Assembly: GCA_964446285.1 (NCBI GenBank)
Contig: CAYUNT010000179.1
Coordinates: 1 to 9,355, forward strand
Direction: 5' to 3'
Length of the DNA stretch: 9,355 nt
Origin: CAYUNT01 sp964446285
Lineage (GTDB): Bacteria; Sumerlaeota; Sumerlaeia; SLMS01; CAYUNT01
In this document: in pieces, positions 6,001 through 9,185 of the stretch
How the letters are laid out: each line of letters starts with the position of its first letter
Position numbering within the stretch: the first letter of the stretch is position 1
The notes under the pieces: model-generated
What the model saw: the letters and a program-made list of their open reading frames with translations, nothing else
Told to the model about the DNA's origin: nothing
Database searches by the model: none
Program-made: the position numbers and the translations under genes

Positions 6001-8694
6001 TCCCGCCTCGTTTTTCGCCCCGCGCACACGATAATAATACAATTTACCAGGCACGGCGCTTGTGTCGTCGCAGGTTTTCGCCGAACTCCAGGTGGATATG
6101 ACGGTGTATTTTTCCAGATCGTCCGGGTTGGAATCCTCGGAGCGGTAGAGTTGGTAAAACTTCATATATGGATTGTCATTGAACCAATACACGCTTACGC
6201 GATTCGTGAAGCCGTGATAGGAGGCGCTGAGGCCCCGGGGCGGCTGCATTTTCCGCCAGCCGGCGGTTGCCGGACTGAATGCGCTGGCCCGTGTGCCCGT
6301 CGGGCTTTCCGCCACCTGCGTCACGTAGGAATAATCGGCCCCGCTCTCCACATCGTAGTCCACAAAATCGTCATCTTCCTGCCATCCTGAAATCATGTTG
6401 TAGTCTTTATCGCCCGGCCCTTTGCGCCAGAGACGATAATGCGTGAGGCCCTCGACCCAGCGGCTTTGAATTTTGATGTGGTCTTCGTATGCCGTGGAGA
6501 CATAGGGCGCCGCCGGAGCGGGAAGCGGCGTGGGATTGTAAGGCCACAGGCGGATTTTCGCGTCATCGATGAACGGGCCTTGGGTGCGGCTGTTGTCGCT
6601 GTCGCTGTGAAATACAAACGCCACCCAGACTTTGTTTTTGTTAAGAACGGACCCAAGCGTGGGAACCTCATTAAATAAGAGCGGCATCCACAGCCATTTG
6701 CCGTTGGTCGGCCTATACGGATAGCCATAGAAATTCACGCCGTCCACGGACACGGCTTGAGCAAACCAGTCGTCCGGGTAATCCTCGGCGTATCCGAAGA
6801 AATGCGCGCCAAATTCGCCTTTTGTGCGGCCCAGGGTGCTGAATGGGCCGAATACCATCATGTTGTGGACATTCGCGGGATAATCGCTGCTTCCCGACAT
6901 GGTCGCGCCGTGAGGAATCACCGAGTAAGAAAGCCACTCGCCCAGGGGATAATCTTCCGTCACGGGCGAATGGGCTTTGTGCTTCGTATATCCCCAGTGG
7001 CAGGTCGTCGCGCCGGTCGAGACTAGTTGCCACGGCCATTGCGAGCGCGAGAAATCCTCGAAGTCGTCCGACCAGAGGCAATCGAACTTCTCGCCTGTCG
7101 GCGTCATGCGCACCAGCCATTCCTCGCTGTCAGGGACGACGGACTGATTGAGCCAGATGTCATATCCCCAATTGGTGTTGATTTTCATATAATGCTGGCT
7201 CGCGCTGACATTGTCGTATCCGCAGATTGTAACCCAGTGGCCCGACGTAGGGGAGCCTTTGTCCTTGAACCACAAATAAGCCTGAGGTGCGCCCTTGTTG
7301 ACCTCGTCCATAATCCGGCCCCATGTGGCGTCGCGTTCCGCGCAATCCGCAAAGATCATGTTCGAATAGTAGTGGTCCACCCACACGCTTTGGCATCCCG
7401 CCGCGGGATCGTCACCAAACTGCTTCACCCAAGTTCCCAGGGTTGGGCTGTAATCGACGGCATAGCCAATTTGCGCGGCCATTTCCCATAGGCTGCCGGG
7501 AGTCTCCGGGGTCGCCGGGCCGCCGCGGTCGATCAGGTTTCCGTATCCATTTCGGTCCCAGAAGCCGAACATCGTCAGAAATGTCGTCGGGCCGCACGAG
7601 TTGGAGCCGAACGAAGACATGTTGTAGGTCGGGATGCCGCTCACGAATTTCGCGCTGGCCGTCGGCGCGTAGTCCTTGACTTGTGCATAATTCGATTTTT
7701 GCGGGGGGCGGACGGGCGCATCGGGCGGTTTGCCTGTCCGTGCGAAAGAATCCCAAACCATTTGAGGCGGCATTTCGGCGGTTTTGGCCGCGCTCGGCGC
7801 GCGCAGGCGGCCCGCGCCGGATTTCACTCGCGAGGAGTCCAGTTCGATGACCTGCCCCGAATGCGAATACACCAGTTTGGAGGGGCCTATCGAGTTGAGG
7901 GCGCGCGTTCCGGCGGGTTCGTGCAGATACGACATCGGCCCGATATAATAGGTATGCTCGATAGCGCGGGCGGCACTCTTGGAAGGCAGGCCCGCCGCCG
8001 TGCGAACTTTCACATCATCCAGCACATGAGGCGCGGCGCCCTCGCGGAATTCGAGCACGGGATACAGATCGGTCCGCGCGGCGATAATCATTGTGGCCAC
8101 ATCCTTGGCGAGCGCGGCATCCTGCTGAGCAGCGTCGAGTTGCTTTTGCCATGCCTCGATTTCGGCGTGCTGGCGGGCCAGGCCGGCGGCGTCCGCCTTG
8201 ATCTGCTGGCGTGCCTGGGCCATCGCCTCGGACGGGACGGCAAAATGAATCGCCTCGCCGCGTTCGGCCTCGCCGCCATCGCTCTGCTCGCTTGCCTGAT
8301 CCGGCGCGGGCGCATCCTCGGCGATTTCCTCGGACGACGCAGGGGGAGCCAGCGCTGTTGGCTTGGCGGCCTCGATGGCGGCCAGGCGCGCCTGCGCGCC
8401 GGCAATCCGCTCCGCCAATTCATCGGGCGACTGAATCGAACTGCCATCCTTGGCGAATTGCACCGCATAAGCGTTCACGGAGCCATCGAAGGCATAATAC
8501 GGCGTCACGTCCAGGAGACGGCATCCAGGCCAGCCCTGCTCGGCATACCATTTTGCTGCCAGGGCCGCCATTTTTGAAGAAATTTCGCTGGTTCCCGACA
8601 TTTCCTGGCTGTTGCCAACTGGCGCCCCCAAAGCCCAGCACAACATCGCCCCCATCGCCAGAATCCCCGTGGATTTCAAATCATGGCGCTTCAT
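55..8694 (-). CDS. Giant secreted multidomain C39-like cysteine peptidase with FN3 array, four repeated modules and dockerin-like C-terminus
   Basis: This 2,879-residue protein is predicted to be exported and to act outside the cell or at its surface as a cysteine peptidase carrying many binding or spacer domains. Visible order: signal peptide 1-29; helical pro-region 30-335; papain-fold peptidase about 340-535 with C367, H486 and N506/N508; jelly-roll domain 536-725; seven FN3-like repeats 729-1385; four related modules at 1389-1588, 1717-1911, 1950-2162 and 2190-2400; two InlB B-repeat-like domains 2427-2578; Pro/Thr/Ser linker 2579-2783; calcium-binding, dockerin-like end 2784-2879. The start is the ATG at 8692-8694, preceded six bases upstream by a strong AAGGAGAGG ribosome binding site and followed directly by a plausible signal peptide. 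The frame is intact with no sign of a frameshift. No operon partner lies in the window. The substrate is unknown; the peptidase call rests on motifs, and the enzyme could be inactive or could only process itself. Confidence 0.93.
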   Translation of the reverse strand: MKRHDLKSTGILAMGAMLCWALGAPVGNSQEMSGTSEISSKMAALAAKWYAEQGWPGCRLLDVTPYYAFDGSVNAYAVQFAKDGSSIQSPDELAERIAGAQARLAAIEAAKPTALAPPASSEEIAEDAPAPDQASEQSDGGEAERGEAIHFAVPSEAMAQARQQIKADAAGLARQHAEIEAWQKQLDAAQQDAALAKDVATMIIAARTDLYPVLEFREGAAPHVLDDVKVRTAAGLPSKSAARAIEHTYYIGPMSYLHEPAGTRALNSIGPSKLVYSHSGQVIELDSSRVKSGAGRLRAPSAAKTAEMPPQMVWDSFARTGKPPDAPVRPPQKSNYAQVKDYAPTASAKFVSGIPTYNMSSFGSNSCGPTTFLTMFGFWDRNGYGNLIDRGGPATPETPGSLWEMAAQIGYAVDYSPTLGTWVKQFGDDPAAGCQSVWVDHYYSNMIFADCAERDATWGRIMDEVNKGAPQAYLWFKDKGSPTSGHWVTICGYDNVSASQHYMKINTNWGYDIWLNQSVVPDSEEWLVRMTPTGEKFDCLWSDDFEDFSRSQWPWQLVSTGATTCHWGYTKHKAHSPVTEDYPLGEWLSYSVIPHGATMSGSSDYPANVHNMMVFGPFSTLGRTKGEFGAHFFGYAEDYPDDWFAQAVSVDGVNFYGYPYRPTNGKWLWMPLLFNEVPTLGSVLNKNKVWVAFVFHSDSDNSRTQGPFIDDAKIRLWPYNPTPLPAPAAPYVSTAYEDHIKIQSRWVEGLTHYRLWRKGPGDKDYNMISGWQEDDDFVDYDVESGADYSYVTQVAESPTGTRASAFSPATAGWRKMQPPRGLSASYHGFTNRVSVYWFNDNPYMKFYQLYRSEDSNPDDLEKYTVISTWSSAKTCDDTSAVPGKLYYYRVRGAKNEAGTGPSDFSEYARGVRRLGSPTGFTASDGTYSDKVLVSWNEVWGATHYQLYRAEKQTDPKTPLTGWITGTQYADTNVDLFKTYCYWIKPCANASGTDANRYDFTGPDTGFRSLTAPGSISATDGTYTNKVVVSWDAIPGTIYYRVARSLSSSSTSSKTILGGWQQATTYEDSPPQSGKRFYYWVQAATSSGGYQATGYGGPDDGWKKLLPPTNVNASDGAYPGEVRVFWNDSPDAIFYHVYRKNPGGLVYKKISGDVYSTGFFDAPPEGCVEYSYRIKACSNIDQSDFSAADSGWKPLPAPPNLHASLGASAEEIRVNWGQAGNAKYYRLYRALSQNAPENQRTPLTSWAPQFEYGDTSAEAAKFYYYWVCAAMDRNGYCVSGWDSAKAGWRAPYPPTGVAASDGAYSDKVYVQWNPPSPDLYFRVYRADSQDGSKTALGTSWKQSDHFSDTTAVPGKQYYYWVRSAGTEEGRFAGDFSSYDTGWRGLQKILQAPNMTDGYDTEDRSSPQGADLAVYDDWQCPDGAPIQQIRWYGSYIGYASQQSTPVAPPQEHPAFFRIGWYQYNAGPPARPGTLIGYFDSTDYSETYHGVIAHPSPQGGTTYEHEFAYDCQIPTPWQQQQGTNYYLRIQAMYVSSQPATPWGWLNSETNQLGPAISQIDANPATELAWGEGHRLQGQPMGMAFELLGGQEQGRIMAADVTVTPEPPISPTETQMVTATITATPFATLTAIVTPTPWASETPLATFTGTEMPTATETAAPTITETAAPTATASSTVTATATATEMATETPGPTLSPTSAGSPTISPSPSPSPDPAIKIARDPNLTDGWDLASWTLESGSGGSKMFDDWECPDGKPILKVRWWGSYIGYDTSNPDVAAPPQARPSAFLIEWREAVETENGLEPGPVLASETCSWFMEYGGEPIPAGAGTFEHEFTYEALLDAPWEQAAGTTYFLSIQALFADQPPYPWGWLNAETQWGRGALRQYEQIFIENSYTAGHRLAGQKMDLAFELVIELEPTPTPSISPTASPSPTPSQPPSLSPTPTPSPTATPGFVRWNQGVNFLDGIGISSYVVLGGKNSIRQRMPLTAAFGVMAADDWQAAAGLPIIKIQWQGLYSGWMDTATSHTLPPAGRPAQFKLAWFTYADEDVPPHPGEILTSEICTDYHETYAGSFEQFDNPGHYCHVFNYECELPTPWMPGDSLFYYLGIQAQYDSAPAYPWSWAAASEQWNSAAMLSSDGATWSEQTWPLGHRLEGELLDLAFSMEVGEAPTETPSPSPTVSPTPTISPTPGTLQGWQPPNLTDGFDVLAWRDRATSPGLQVADDWQSADGLPVLTLRWWGSYPGFMENTNAEVLTPGMQFQPIGTTEWPENKPLYFRLSLFEYIPSPAPHPGEVLFYEQCFNYNEKWVAAVEQWNNPGHYEHECEYTAWLNSAWGVNPGEKYFISIQAVFMTDAVQYKWGWLNSETQNGAAAARSVDGINWPEHFWPAGHRLEGVPMDMAFEVWTTNIASPTPTVSPTPAISPSPSPDQPGWWTLHIEAVGGGVVSALPDLPAYAPGSEVLLIPKSEDGVVFTHWSGDVPSGHEGDNPLVLTMDGNKEVTGHFAEAAFTLVAEAEHGTVNIDPLLSTYSYGTTVTLTAQFDLGWQFGGWIALQGEIPPGKAYDNPLAMGMDESKSVRALAVEMPTPTPSVSPTEIATPAPSETPSPSLTSTPAPTASESPAPTLSPTPEPTASESPAPTESETPRPTETATPEVPTETPAPTPSESPAPTESETPRPTETATPEVPTETPAPTPSESPAPTESATPRPTESATPAPTPSQTPEPTVTEPPAPTETESPRPTETATPGPSPTASVSPTPSVEPTASIEPTPSIEPTVSSSPTPTMTPGPCPGDFDCDGLSDAYEQANGSDPANPNSVPAFLDFDGNGTWNEDDATALYDALLNDTEAPFLRDDLRYDMNGDGTVSILDAVLLYRNRMGLIRTLPL
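58..345 (-). other. Calcium-binding C-terminus: TSP3-like loop plus dockerin-like EF-hand pair (residues 2784-2879)
   Basis: The first loop has D2787, D2789, D2791, G2792, D2795 and E2798, as in thrombospondin type 3 repeats. Two EF-hand-like loops follow: D2816, D2818, N2820, T2822, N2824, D2827, and D2851, N2853, D2855, T2857, S2859, D2862. Each is followed by a helix (A-T-A-L-Y-D-A-L-L and A-V-L-L-Y-R-N-R-M-G). A duplicated DxNxDGxxxxxD unit about 35 residues apart is the mark of type I dockerins. Dockerins bind cohesins on scaffold proteins, but in many non-cellulosomal bacteria the partner is unknown. The chain ends with I-R-T-L-P-L, which is not a classical sortase motif, and has no final hydrophobic helix. 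Confidence 0.82.
346..960 (-). other. Long Pro/Thr/Ser/Glu linker (residues 2579-2783)
   Basis: About 205 residues are nearly all Pro, Thr, Ser, Glu and Ala, in words such as P-A-P-T-x-S-E-S-P and P-R-P-T-E-T-A-T-P. It is expected to be an extended, disordered, negatively charged arm, possibly glycosylated, that holds the dockerin-like end away from the rest. It contains a 31-residue tandem duplication. The complementary strand gives Gly/Val-rich frames that are not genes. Confidence 0.88.
614..799 (-). repeat. 93-base tandem repeat inside the PT linker
   Basis: Positions 614-699 and 707-792 are identical over 86 bases, set 93 bases apart. The unit codes for 31 residues (from S-E-S-P-A-P-T-E-S-E-T-P to T-E-T-P-A-P-T-P), with copies at residues 2628-2658 and 2659-2689 and a degenerate third copy after them. 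Identity at the base level, including silent positions, points to a recent in-frame duplication by slippage or unequal recombination. Confidence 0.95.
961..1416 (-). other. Two divergent InlB B-repeat-like domains (residues 2427-2578)
   Basis: Two units of about 75 residues share the pattern [TF]-L-x-x-E-A-x-x-G-x-V, then [YF]-x-x-G-[ST]-x-V-x-L-x-[AP], then a W-x-G or G-G-W turn, then D-N-P-L-x-[LM]-x-M-D-x-[NS]-K-x-V. The first is 2427-2498, the second 2501-2578. This is the layout of divergent InlB B-repeat domains (small beta-grasp-like units), common in secreted and surface proteins of many bacteria as stalk or adhesion modules. The role here is probably a spacer before the long disordered tail. 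Confidence 0.75.
1495..2127 (-). other. Repeated module D (residues 2190-2400)
   Basis: This unit pairs with module C. It has Q-P-P-N-L-T-D-G-F-D, V-A-D-D-W-Q-S-A-D-G-L-P-V, L-R-W-W-G-S-Y-P-G-F, H-P-G-E-V-L, N-N-P-G-H-Y, then K-W-G-W-L-N-S-E-T and A-G-H-R-L-E-G-V-P-M-D-M-A-F-E. An S-x-D-G-x-x-W motif (R-S-V-D-G-I-N-W) is shared with C (S-S-D-G-A-T-W) but not with A or B. It has the longest loop after the G-S-Y motif. The opening W-Q-P-P-N-L is the closest of the four to the 'W.Q.PD' start that I associate with planctomycete-type secreted proteins. Confidence 0.75.
2134..2208 (-). other. Pro/Ser/Thr linker between modules C and D (residues 2163-2187)
   Basis: This short linker of about 25 residues contains E-T-P-S-P-S-P-T-V-S-P-T-P and similar words, and is expected to be flexible. 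A similar run (S-P-T-P-T-V-S-P-T-P) follows module D at about residues 2405-2424, just before the InlB-like pair. Confidence 0.82.
2209..2847 (-). other. Repeated module C (residues 1950-2162)
   Basis: The core motifs are A-A-D-D-W-Q-A-A-A-G-L-P-I-I-K-I, H-P-G-E-I-L-T-S-E, N-P-G-H-Y, and L-G-H-R-L-E-G-E-L-L-D-L-A-F. The opening differs from the other copies: N-F-L-D-G-I-G replaces N-L-T-D-G-x-D, and about ten extra residues containing a basic stretch (N-S-I-R-Q-R) come before the D-D-W motif. The Cys of the D-W-x-C motif is lost. The W-G-W-L-N-S-E-T signature has become W-S-W-A-A-A-S-E-Q. It is therefore the most altered copy. Confidence 0.72.
2854..2961 (-). other. Pro/Ser/Thr linker between modules B and C (residues 1912-1947)
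   Basis: A short P-T-P-T-P-S-I-S-P-T run continues with S-P-S-P-T-P-S and related words. It is expected to be an extended, flexible spacer of about 36 residues. Its word usage (S-P-T-P) matches the linkers between C and D and after D. Confidence 0.85.
2962..3546 (-). other. Repeated module B (residues 1717-1911)
   Basis: This unit is closest to module A. It has R-D-P-N-L-T-D-G-W-D, F-D-D-W-E-C-P-D-G, V-R-W-W-G-S-Y-I-G-Y, A-P-P-Q-A-R-P, then P-W-G-W-L-N-A-E-T and G-H-R-L-A-G-Q-K-M-D-L-A-F-E. It shares with A the Cys in the D-W-x-C-P-D-G motif (Cys1747). It lacks the N-P-G-H-Y motif of C and D. It is flanked on both sides by Pro/Thr/Ser linkers, like a bead on a string. The function is unknown. 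Confidence 0.75.
3556..3903 (-). other. Thr/Pro/Ser-rich linker between modules A and B (residues 1598-1713)
   Basis: The stretch is made almost wholly of Thr, Pro, Ala, Ser and Glu, with short internal repeats such as T-E-T-A-A-P-T, and ends in an S-P-S-P-S-P-S-P run. It is expected to be extended, disordered and possibly O-glycosylated. Its composition (T-A-T-x-T-A-T and E-T-A) differs from the S-P-T-P style of the later linkers, so it may have a separate origin. The opposite strand shows Val/Gly-rich reading frames here that are by-products. Confidence 0.85.
3931..4530 (-). other. Repeated module A (residues 1389-1588)
   Basis: This is the first of four related units. It opens with A-P-N-M-T-D-G-Y-D, then Y-D-D-W-Q-C-P-D-G and I-R-W-Y-G-S-Y-I-G-Y, then an H-P-A-F-F-R-I-G-W strand. 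It ends with P-W-G-W-L-N-S-E-T and G-H-R-L-Q-G-Q-P-M-G-M-A-F-E. Cys1418 and Cys1508 could pair. It directly follows the last FN3 unit without a Pro/Thr linker. The 'DDW.C..G.PI..I.W.GSY' core resembles an unnamed domain seen in secreted planctomycete-type proteins ('LADDF.C..G.I..I..WGS'), possibly beta-sandwich and sugar-binding. I cannot name the family with certainty. Confidence 0.75.
4540..6510 (-). other. Array of seven fibronectin type III-like repeats (residues 729-1385)
   Basis: Seven units of about 90 residues start near 729, 818, 917, 1012, 1107, 1197 and 1293. The shared pattern is P-x-G-[VF]-x-A-S-D-G-x-Y-x-x-[KE]-V-x-V-x-W, then Y-x-[LV]-Y-R, then a Y-x-D turn, a [YF]-Y-Y-W-V strand and a closing G-W-[RK]-x-L-x-[PA]-P that joins the next unit. 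The Trp in strand C and the paired Tyr in the later strands fit FN3 folds. Units 3, 4, 5 and 7 keep the A-[ST]-D-G motif; unit 1 is the most divergent. Such arrays normally act as spacers or carbohydrate/protein-binding arms between an enzyme and its anchor. Confidence 0.82.
6520..7089 (-). other. Jelly-roll domain of choice-of-anchor J / MAM-like type (residues 536-725)
   Basis: The segment starts with a W-S-D-D-F-E-D-F motif and a 'W-x-W-x-L...W' pattern. It continues with an F-G-P-F-S-T-L stretch and a V-S-V-D-G-V-N-F motif, and ends with an aromatic strand followed by G-P-F-I-D-D-A-K-I. This 'DDFE ... DG ... FIDD' layout is typical of the beta-sandwich domains that follow peptidases in secreted bacterial proteins (MAM, choice-of-anchor J, immune inhibitor A types). 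The role is probably ligand or surface binding. The fold is inferred from motif order only. Confidence 0.6.
7090..7677 (-). other. Papain-fold cysteine peptidase domain, C39-like (residues 340-535)
   Basis: The nucleophile motif is S-N-S-C-G-P-T-T followed by F-G-F-W-D-R-N-G-Y, matching the CGPT...YWDRNGY pattern of C39-like (Peptidase_C39_2) secreted peptidases, with Cys at 367. The histidine motif is G-H-W-V-T-I-C-G-Y-D, with His at 486. It is followed by K-I-N-T-N-W-G-Y, where N506 or N508 next to W509 is the likely third catalytic residue, as in papain's NSWG and C10's HvNWGW. Cys, His and Asn occur in the expected order. The glutamine often found six residues before the cysteine (oxyanion hole) is absent: that position is Ser361. 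The domain probably cuts peptide bonds outside the cell; whether it acts on other proteins or on its own chain cannot be told. Confidence 0.8.
7690..8607 (-). other. Pro-region with Ala-rich coiled-coil-like segment (residues 30-335)
   Basis: Residues 30-82 contain a pattern (PYYAFDGSVNAYAVQF) that resembles the start of inhibitory propeptides in streptopain-type (C10) and related secreted cysteine peptidases. It is followed by two helix-forming segments rich in Ala, Glu, Gln and Lys (about 90-112 and 155-206), separated by an acidic, probably disordered stretch (113-147). Residues 207-290 look globular again (for example YPVLEF and TYYIGPMSYL). A reasonable reading is a propeptide split by a helical insertion. 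The propeptide assignment is inference from weak similarity; the low-complexity helical composition is seen directly. Confidence 0.5.
8608..8694 (-). other. Signal peptide (residues 1-29)
   Basis: The N-terminus has basic residues (K2, R3, H4, K7), then a hydrophobic stretch from about I11 to L22, then small residues. Cleavage by signal peptidase I after A-L-G (residue 23) or a few residues later is plausible. The cysteine at 19 is preceded by A-M-L, which does not fit a lipobox, so a lipoprotein anchor is unlikely. Export through Sec is inferred; there is no twin-arginine motif. Confidence 0.85.
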
Positions 8695-8700
8695 TGTCCA

Positions 8701-8709
8701 CCTCTCCTT
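8701..8709 (-). promoter_or_regulatory. Strong ribosome binding site of the giant gene
   Basis: The minus strand reads AAGGAGAGG, then TGGACA, then ATG. A near-consensus Shine-Dalgarno at six bases spacing fixes the start at 8694 and fits a protein that begins with a signal peptide. Confidence 0.9.
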
Positions 8710-8735
8710 GGCAAACCGAAGTGCAAATCATCGGC

Positions 8736-8755
8736 AAACCTGTGAAGACAGGCCT
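8736..8755 (-). promoter_or_regulatory. Leader hairpin upstream of the ribosome binding site
   Basis: The minus strand reads AGGCCTGT, loop CTTC, then ACAGGTTT. This forms an eight-pair stem with two G-U pairs, ending 26 bases before the Shine-Dalgarno. The downstream arm overlaps the first of two GGTTTGCC octamers (8733-8740); the second octamer (8710-8717) touches the ribosome binding site. The structure is clear on paper; a regulatory role is inference. Confidence 0.45.
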
Positions 8756-8853
8756 GGCCTTGTTCAAATGATTTCGGCGGTGAAAAACCGTCTTTCCATA
8801 GCCTGAACGTTGATTCGGGTGAGCATGGAAAATCCACCCCGCTCGGGTAGGGT

Positions 8854-8884
8854 ATTAAAACCATTAATTTAACCGAATTGACAA
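8854..8884 (-). promoter_or_regulatory. Weak candidate promoter for the giant gene
   Basis: The minus strand has TTGTCA (8879-8884) and an AT-rich TTTAAT (8854-8859), 19 bases apart, which is longer than the usual 17; TTTTAA gives 18. It would start transcription about 150 bases before the ATG. It is the best sigma70-like pair I see between the tRNA and the gene, but read-through from the tRNA promoter is also possible. Confidence 0.3.
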
Positions 8885-9109
8885 GCTGTATTTCCCTGAA
8901 AAGGAGAGGGAGAAAAAACCGCAATTTGGTTGCTGCCTATCGCTTTTTGCTCAAGATGTTTGTTAATTTACGCTCCCTTGCTTGCTTTCGCAGTTACCTT
9001 TCCATAATAATGCCCTGCGAACATTCCCGCAATATGCTAAGGAACTCTCGTCCGCGAAAGCTCGCCGGTGACGCGAATATGTTGCTATAGTTATTTTTTT
9101 CAAAATTTG

Positions 9110-9185
9110 TGGCTGGGGGTGCAGGATTCGAACCTGCGAATGCGGGTTCCAAAGACCCGTGCCTTACCAGCTTGGCGAACCCCCA
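9110..9185 (-). tRNA. tRNA-Gln (anticodon TTG) with encoded CCA
   Basis: The minus strand folds as a complete cloverleaf. The acceptor stem pairs TGGGGGT with ACCCCCA, followed by discriminator G and an encoded CCA (9110-9112). The D stem is GCC/GGC with a loop containing GGT. The anticodon stem pairs CGGGT with ACCCG around the loop CTTTGGA, putting anticodon TTG at 9150-9152. The T arm pairs GCAGG with CCTGC around TTCGAAT. Length is 76 bases with CCA. It reads CAA, and CAG by wobble, as glutamine. The U at the first position of the acceptor stem is normal for bacterial tRNA-Gln. It lies on the same strand as, and upstream of, the giant gene. Confidence 0.97.

Larger units (their letters stand above)
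8711..9109. other. Intergenic region between tRNA-Gln and the giant gene
   Basis: These 400 bases are more AT-rich than the flanking gene and hold no convincing gene. They contain the leader hairpin, the repeated GGTTTGCC octamer and the weak promoter. Short inverted repeats lie at 8817-8850. Just after the tRNA, on the minus strand, there is an A/T-rich stretch (9092-9110) but no hairpin with a T tract, so no classical terminator separates the two genes. Confidence 0.6.

Noticed and set aside
7681..8577. A 298-codon open frame on the plus strand opposite the pro-region.
   Set aside because: It is rich in Arg, Gly and His, as expected for the antisense of Ala/Glu/Gln-rich coding sequence; no domain and no upstream signals.
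8691..8924. A 77-codon minus-strand frame from a TTG start that ends in an ATGA overlap with the giant gene.
   Set aside because: The overlap looks like translational coupling, but the TTG start has no ribosome binding site, the frame covers the leader hairpin and candidate promoter, and the peptide has no recognisable features. The overlap is likely chance.
8878..9090. A 70-codon plus-strand frame in the intergenic region.
   Set aside because: It has a TTG start without a ribosome binding site, and a basic sequence without recognisable features.
9110..9185. The tRNA gene as a possible integration site, with the giant gene as cargo.
   Set aside because: No integrase is present and no direct repeat of the tRNA 3' end is visible elsewhere in the window.
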